Assembly (NCBI GenBank): GCA_009698045.1
Contig: WLRE01000039.1
Coordinates: forward strand, 1-11,062
DNA length: 11,062 bases
Reading direction: 5' to 3'
Origin: Actinomycetota bacterium
GTDB taxonomy: Bacteria > Actinomycetota > Actinomycetes > Nanopelagicales > Nanopelagicaceae
In this document: one piece after another, positions 7,449 through 11,062 of the stretch
How the letters are laid out: the number at the start of each line of letters is the position of its first letter
Position numbering within the stretch: the first letter of the stretch is position 1
The notes under the pieces: model-generated
Seen by the model: only the letters and a program-made list of their open reading frames with translations
What the model was told of the DNA's origin: nothing
Database searches by the model: none
Made by a program: the position numbers and the translations under genes

Positions 7449-7454
7449 CCTCCT
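7449..7454 (-). promoter_or_regulatory. Shine-Dalgarno site of clpC, with an intervening ATG-TAA
   Basis: The minus strand reads AGGAGGCATGTAAATG. AGGAGG is seven bases from the clpC ATG (7441-7439), which is ideal. Between them sits an ATG followed at once by TAA (7447-7442), in the clpC frame. That first ATG is only one base from AGGAGG, probably too close for efficient use. Confidence 0.8.
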
Positions 7455-7491
7455 ATTAGTACTACCGGAATAACACTCTAAGCCTAATGCG

Positions 7492-7510
7492 AAGGGGCGG
7501 ACCCCCGCTT
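7492..7510 (-). other. GC-rich hairpin upstream of clpC
   Basis: On the minus strand AAGCGGGGGTCCGCCCCTT can fold as AAG(C)GGG pairing with the CCCCTT side, leaving one bulged C. A smaller fold (GCGG, loop GGGT, CCGC) is an alternative. No T-run follows, so it does not look like an intrinsic terminator; it could be leader structure or a protein site. Confidence 0.3.
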
Positions 7511-7553
7511 ACCCAGATATAGGGGTAGAACCAGCTTTAGGCTCAATTTATGC

Positions 7554-7563
7554 CCGATATCGG
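7554..7563. repeat. 10-bp perfect palindrome CCGATATCGG
   Basis: CCGATATCGG is self-complementary and lies 18 bases past the argA stop and about 112 bases before the clpC start. It might be an operator half-site pair for a dimeric regulator of clpC. One perfect 10-mer can also arise by chance, and I see no second copy. Confidence 0.25.
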
Positions 7564-7581
7564 CGTAATTAGCCAGAGAAC

Positions 7582-8079
7582 TCAGAGAAGTTTAAGCATT
7601 CGGGTATTGCCCAGGGTATTGGGCTTGACGCTTTCAAGGTCTAAGAATTCGGCGACGCCTTGGTCATAAGAGCGTAAGAGCTCGGCATAGACATCGGGAT
7701 CTACTGGAGTTCCTTGAATGACTTCGAAACCATGGCTACCAAAGAACTCAGTTTCGAAGGTTAAGCAGAAAATTCGAGTTACACCAAGTGCGCGGGCACG
7801 TTCAATAACCGATTCAAGAAGTTTGTGGCCAATTCCTTGACGCTGATGATCAAGTGCAACAGCAACGCTTCGAACTTCTGCCAGGTCTTCCCATAAAATG
7901 TGAAGTGCAGCGCATCCAATCACTTTTTCATTTTCAATTGCAACTGAAAATTCTTGAACACTTTCGTACAAAGTCACTGTCTCTTTTCCGAGCATGCGAC
8001 CAGGAATTGCATGAGTATCGATTAGTGTGCGAATTGCTTTTACATCGCTGGTGTGAGCTGGACGAATCTGAACTGACAT
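7582..8079 (-). CDS. argA: amino-acid N-acetyltransferase (short Rv2747-type ArgA)
   Basis: This 165-residue GNAT enzyme probably transfers acetyl from acetyl-CoA to L-glutamate, the first step of arginine synthesis. The acetyl-CoA binding loop is RQGIGH at 80-85. The core matches the short actinobacterial family of M. tuberculosis Rv2747: VTLYESVQEF at 35-44, GCAALHILWEDLAEVRSVAV from 55, LTFETEFFGSHGF, and an end close to RSYDxGVAEFLDLxxVKPN. The amino-acid kinase domain of the E. coli-type ArgA is absent, as is normal for this short family. The ATG at 8079 is eight bases after the lysS stop, so it should be the last gene of the nadC-coaX-lysS operon. Its place next to clpC is where M. tuberculosis has lsr2. 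The family assignment rests on remembered sequence similarity; the substrate is inferred from it. Confidence 0.85.
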   Translation of the reverse strand: MSVQIRPAHTSDVKAIRTLIDTHAIPGRMLGKETVTLYESVQEFSVAIENEKVIGCAALHILWEDLAEVRSVAVALDHQRQGIGHKLLESVIERARALGVTRIFCLTFETEFFGSHGFEVIQGTPVDPDVYAELLRSYDQGVAEFLDLESVKPNTLGNTRMLKLL

Positions 8080-8087
8080 GTATCGGC

Positions 8088-9596
8088 TTATTCTTCTGGC
8101 TTTACTAATGGGAAGAGAATTGTTTCGCGAATTCCAAGCCCGGTCAGTGCCATGAGTAGGCGATCTACACCCATTCCCATTCCGCCCATAGGAGGCATTG
8201 CGTATTCCATGGCTCGTAAGAAATCTTCATCGAGTTGCATCGCTTCAAGGTCGCCCTTTGCTGCGAGAAGTGATTGTTCAGTTAAGCGATCGCGTTGAAT
8301 TACCGGATCAATGAGTTCTGAGTAACCAGTTGCAAGTTCAAATCCTTCAACATATAAATCCCATTTTTCAACTATTCCTGGGATTGTGCGGTGCGCACGA
8401 ACAAGTGGAGAGGTATCAACTGGGTATCCCTTAACAAAGATTGGCTCATTGAGCTGGCCTTCTGTTACATGTTCAAAAATTTCTTCTGCAAGTTTGCCGG
8501 TAATCCACTTGGGATCAATTTTCATCCCTAGTTTGGTAGCAATTTCCTTGAGTTCCCCGTGTGAAGTTTGCGGGGTTACTTCGACACCAACGCCTTCAGT
8601 AATGAGATCAAAGAGATTGGCCTCGCGCCAAGTTCCGCCTAGATCTAACTGGCGGCCATCATGGTGGGTAACAACATGGCTACCAGCAACTGCCATCGCT
8701 GCGTTTTGTACGAGAGTACGAGTGAGATCTGCAATGGAATTCCAGTCACCGTATGCCTGATAGCTCTCAATCATTGCAAACTCTGGTGAGTGACTGGAGT
8801 CTGCGCCTTCGTTGCGGAAGTTACGGTTAATTTCAAAGACGCGCTCAATGCCACCAACTACACAGCGCTTTAAGAAGAGTTCGGGAGCAATGCGAAGAAA
8901 GAGTTCCATATCGTAGGCGTTGCTTATCGTCTTAAATGGGCGGGCAGTAGCGCCACCATGCATTACTTGAAGCATTGGGGTCTCTACTTCAATGAAGTCT
9001 TGTGCATTAAAAGTTTCACGCAATGAACGCATTACCGCGGGACGCAATCTAGCGTTAGAGCGAGCTTCAGGGCGAACAATCAAATCGACATAACGCATGC
9101 GAACGCGAGTTTCTTCCGAAAGTGGCTTATGTTCAACTGGAAGAGGGCGTAGCGATTTCGCTGCCATTACAAAAGAATTCGCAAGAATCGAGAGCTCACC
9201 GCGCTTAGAGGTGATAACTTCACCGGTGACGCTGACTAAATCGCCGAGATCTATCTCGCTCTTCCAGAGATCGAGAACTTCTTGACCTACTTTGTCGAGC
9301 GATAACATGGCTTGAAGTTCTGTGCCATCGCCCTCTCGAATAGTGGCAAAGCAGAGTTTGCCGGTATCTCGCTTAAAGATAACTCGGCCAGCAACACTTT
9401 CAATAATTCCGGTGGCGGTATCAATCGCTAAATCTTTATGGGTTTCACGAATTGTTTTAAGTGAGGCAGTACGTGGAACTGAGACAGGATAAGGCTCTTG
9501 GCCACGAGCAATAATGGCTGCCCTTTTTTCGTGGCGAATACGAAGTTGTTCGGGGAGGTCTTCTTCGTGCGAGGTGTCATCCGGATTCTGCGTCAT
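8088..9596 (-). CDS. lysS: lysine--tRNA ligase, class II
   Basis: LysS charges tRNA-Lys with lysine in the cytosol. The 502 residues are typical for the class II enzyme. An N-terminal OB-fold anticodon-binding domain (about 60-160, beginning with VAGRVIFKRDTGKLCFATI) precedes the catalytic core. Motif 1 is around 199-207 (FIEVETPML). Motif 2 is around 245-275 (RVFEINRNFRNEGADSSHSP). Motif 3 is around 470-485 (GGMGMGVDRLLMALTG), ending with ILFPLVKP. The ATG at 9596 lies 20 bases after the coaX stop and lacks a good ribosome binding site. TAGACT ten bases upstream may be an internal promoter giving a very short leader. The C-terminus is complete, and argA follows after eight bases. No fused MprF-like membrane domain is present. 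Confidence 0.97.
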   Translation of the reverse strand: MTQNPDDTSHEEDLPEQLRIRHEKRAAIIARGQEPYPVSVPRTASLKTIRETHKDLAIDTATGIIESVAGRVIFKRDTGKLCFATIREGDGTELQAMLSLDKVGQEVLDLWKSEIDLGDLVSVTGEVITSKRGELSILANSFVMAAKSLRPLPVEHKPLSEETRVRMRYVDLIVRPEARSNARLRPAVMRSLRETFNAQDFIEVETPMLQVMHGGATARPFKTISNAYDMELFLRIAPELFLKRCVVGGIERVFEINRNFRNEGADSSHSPEFAMIESYQAYGDWNSIADLTRTLVQNAAMAVAGSHVVTHHDGRQLDLGGTWREANLFDLITEGVGVEVTPQTSHGELKEIATKLGMKIDPKWITGKLAEEIFEHVTEGQLNEPIFVKGYPVDTSPLVRAHRTIPGIVEKWDLYVEGFELATGYSELIDPVIQRDRLTEQSLLAAKGDLEAMQLDEDFLRAMEYAMPPMGGMGMGVDRLLMALTGLGIRETILFPLVKPEE

Positions 9597-9606
9597 AAGG
9601 TGAGAA

Positions 9607-9612
9607 AGTCTA
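9607..9612 (-). promoter_or_regulatory. candidate internal -10 element before lysS
   Basis: The 20-nt gap between coaX and lysS contains TAGACT, the same hexamer as before proC. It ends ten bases from the lysS ATG, so a transcript from here would have only a few leader bases. No Shine-Dalgarno sequence is present. The spacing is less exact than at proC and radA, and operon transcription from nadC could suffice. Confidence 0.25.
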
Positions 9613-9616
9613 TCGT

Positions 9617-10393
9617 TTAGGTATTGCGCTCATGAACTAGTCGCAATCCAATTAGCGTTAAATCTGGCTCATGAAAATCAATATTTTCGGCAATTCCAAT
9701 AACTAATGGGGCTAACCCACCTGTAGCAATAACGCTGACGACGCCGGCATCGGGATAGAGCTTCTCGAGTTCATCTGATATTCGCGAGACCAGTCCATCT
9801 ACTTGTCCAGCAAATCCATAGATCGTTCCGGACTGAAGAGCTTCTACCGTATTTTTTCCGATCACATTTTTAGGAAGCACTAATTCGACTTTTCGAAGTT
9901 GGGCAGCGCGCGCCGCAAGAGCTTCGACCGAAATCTCTATCCCGGGAGCAAGTGCCCCACCTAGAAACTCACCTTTAGGAGAGACCACATCCAGATTTGT
10001 GGAAGTTCCGAAATCCACGACGATACATGGGCCGTCTTCTCCGTATAAAGCATGCGCTGCTAATGTATTAACAATTCGATCTGCACCAATTTCTTTCGGG
10101 TTATCAACGAGAAGTGGAACCCCAGTCTTAATTCCTGGTTCTACAAGGGTGGTAGGAATTTCGCTGAAATAGGAAGAAATCATTGTGCGAATTTCACGTA
10201 ATGAGGCAGGAACAGTTGAGCAGACAGCCAAGCCAGTAATATCGAAACCTTCAATCAGGGCGCGGAAACGAATCCAGAGCTCATCTGCAGTGTCACGAGG
10301 ATCTGTCTTAACACGCCAAGATTTAACCAGCGATTCTCCACTAAAAATTCCAAGAACCGTATTGGTATTTCCTACATCGATAGTTAACAACAT
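9617..10393 (-). CDS. coaX: type III pantothenate kinase
   Basis: CoaX phosphorylates pantothenate with ATP, the first step from vitamin B5 to coenzyme A. The type III family belongs to the ASKHA fold and is not feedback-inhibited by CoA in characterised members. The 258 residues are the usual length. The phosphate-binding loop DVGNTNT is at 6-12; the GADR substrate-site signature is at 103-106 (DNPKEIGADRIVN); and the second phosphate motif, VVDFGTST, ends at 132. The segment that follows, PKGEFLGGALAPGIEIS, is typical. The C-terminal LTLIGLRLVHERN closely recalls the M. tuberculosis CoaX homologue Rv3600c; that gene is reported inactive, so activity here is likely from the intact motifs but not proven. 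The ATG at 10393 is one base after the nadC stop (TGAGATG), with AGGAT inside nadC as a plausible ribosome binding site. Confidence 0.95.
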   Translation of the reverse strand: MLLTIDVGNTNTVLGIFSGESLVKSWRVKTDPRDTADELWIRFRALIEGFDITGLAVCSTVPASLREIRTMISSYFSEIPTTLVEPGIKTGVPLLVDNPKEIGADRIVNTLAAHALYGEDGPCIVVDFGTSTNLDVVSPKGEFLGGALAPGIEISVEALAARAAQLRKVELVLPKNVIGKNTVEALQSGTIYGFAGQVDGLVSRISDELEKLYPDAGVVSVIATGGLAPLVIGIAENIDFHEPDLTLIGLRLVHERNT

Positions 10394-10394
10394 C

Positions 10395-11062
10395 TCATGC
10401 CATCCTTAGGTCTAAGCCGATATCTAATACAACTGCTGAATGCGTAAGTGCTCCAACCGCCAGATAGTCCACTCCGGTAGCTGCATACGCTTTTGCATTT
10501 TCTAATCTGAGTCCGCCAGACGCTTCCAACTTTGTCGCGCCCTTCACTATTTCTACAGCCGCACGACATTGTTCGATACTCATATTGTCGAGAAGAACTA
10601 GGTCTGCTCCGGCGGCAACAACTTCTCGAAGTTGTTCGAGGGCATCTACTTCGACTTCAACCTCAATATCTGGATACTGCGCTTTCACAGCTTGAAATGC
10701 TTGTGTTACGCCTCCGGCGGCGACGATGTGGTTGTCCTTAATGAGTGCAGCATCTGATAAAGACATTCGGTGATTAACTCCCCCACCACAACGCACTGCA
10801 AATTTTTCAAGTTCGCGATGTAGCGGAGTGGTCTTTCTGGTATCTCTAATCTCGACTGGAAAAGCCTTTACCTCTTCCACCCAACGATGAGTGAGGGTGG
10901 CAATTCCACTTAATCCACCAAGAAAGTTGAGTGCAGTACGTTCACTCAGTAATAGCGCACGCGTGTTACCTCTTGCCTCAAGAATTAATTGTCCTGCTTC
11001 TACATGTGAGCCTTCAGCCACCGTTATTGTGTAATCAGTAATTCCAGTTACTTCTAGAACTG
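10395..11062 (-). CDS. nadC: nicotinate-nucleotide pyrophosphorylase (quinolinate phosphoribosyltransferase), 5' end cut off
   Basis: NadC converts quinolinate and PRPP to nicotinate mononucleotide in de novo NAD synthesis. The frame is open to the window edge; 221 codons plus stop are visible, beginning VLEVTGITDYTITVAEGSHV. A GTG at 11021 could be read as a start but lies inside the conserved N-terminal domain, so the true start is outside. Visible signatures are RGNTRALLLSERTALNFLGG, then DTRKTTPLHRELEKFAVRCG, GGVNHRMSLSDAALIKDNHI (substrate and phosphate binding), EVEVDALEQL, LVLLDNMS and LEASGGL. The C-terminus GVDYLAVGALTHS is complete. The stop is one base from coaX. Neighbouring nadB and nadA would be expected just beyond the right edge in many actinobacteria, but this cannot be seen here. 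Confidence 0.96.
   Translation of the reverse strand, partial: VLEVTGITDYTITVAEGSHVEAGQLILEARGNTRALLLSERTALNFLGGLSGIATLTHRWVEEVKAFPVEIRDTRKTTPLHRELEKFAVRCGGGVNHRMSLSDAALIKDNHIVAAGGVTQAFQAVKAQYPDIEVEVEVDALEQLREVVAAGADLVLLDNMSIEQCRAAVEIVKGATKLEASGGLRLENAKAYAATGVDYLAVGALTHSAVVLDIGLDLRMA

Larger units (their letters stand above)
7442..7581 (-). promoter_or_regulatory. clpC upstream region with candidate promoter
   Basis: This 140-nt gap between argA and clpC is the longest non-coding stretch in the window. On the minus strand two TANNNT hexamers stand in tandem, TAGGCT then TAGAGT (7486-7475). Either would start a transcript some 25-35 nt before clpC, carrying the AGGAGG. An alternative promoter further upstream is TTGAGC (7546-7541) with TATATC (7521-7516), but the 19-nt spacing is long. 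TACCC and GGGTA (7510-7514 and 7523-7527) form an inverted repeat over the latter -10. I see no HAIR-type heat-shock operator and no clear CGC...GCG ClgR box. There is no hairpin plus T-run to end the upstream operon, so readthrough into clpC is possible. Confidence 0.5.

Noticed and set aside
7582..8079. ArgA as a broken gene lacking its kinase domain
   Set aside because: The short GNAT-only form is a family of its own in actinobacteria, and the match runs over the full length.
11019..11021. GTG as the start of nadC
   Set aside because: The frame continues upstream to the window edge with family-like sequence (EVTGITDYTITVAEGSHV), so the gene is cut, not short.
1..11062. CRISPR arrays, transposases, integrases, tRNA or rRNA genes, toxin-antitoxin or defence genes
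   Set aside because: I looked on both strands and found no spaced repeats, cloverleaf arms, recombinase motifs or defence-type domains; nearly all bases belong to housekeeping genes.

Overview
The window is a compact, almost fully coding piece of a bacterial chromosome. The gene content and protein variants point to an actinobacterium: a short Rv2747-type ArgA, a class II LysS beside a CoaX ending like its mycobacterial counterpart, a MutY without a NUDIX-type tail, a double-ClpN ClpC, and a cysteine-rich protein of a kind I recall from actinobacteria. The moderate G+C (by eye), the 0-20 nt gaps inside gene clusters and the lack of mobile DNA suggest a streamlined lineage, for example the freshwater acI/Nanopelagicales group. 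That placement is inference, not proof.

Left part (1-1914). A possible C-terminal fragment of a rightward gene (1-93) meets the end of a leftward secreted protein with SBBP-like beta-propeller blades (90-1028). The latter is translationally coupled (GTGA overlap) to proC (1025-1843, proline synthesis). A 71-nt divergent promoter region follows. Middle (1915-4936, rightward): a conserved cysteine-rich, probably metal-binding protein, then radA, then mutY, packed with a 9-nt gap and a probable 35-nt overlap. disA, which commonly follows radA, is missing from this spot. mutY ends exactly where the leftward clpC ends.

Right part (4937-11062, leftward). Read in transcription order: nadC (cut by the window edge), coaX, lysS and argA are separated by 1, 20 and 8 nt, and look like one operon for NAD and CoA cofactors, lysyl-tRNA and the first arginine step. 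A 140-nt regulatory gap then leads to clpC, the only gene here with a full AGGAGG ribosome binding site. In Mycobacterium tuberculosis lsr2 sits between lysS and clpC1; here argA occupies that place.

The genes are housekeeping: proline, arginine, NAD and CoA biosynthesis, tRNA charging, DNA repair and recombination, and protein quality control. I found no clear new multi-gene system. The best leads are a recurring TANNNT (mostly TAG(A/G)CT) hexamer just before start codons, suggesting leaderless transcripts; the unnamed cysteine-rich gene; the missing disA and lsr2; and the structured leader of clpC with an ATG-TAA start-stop between its ribosome binding site and start codon.
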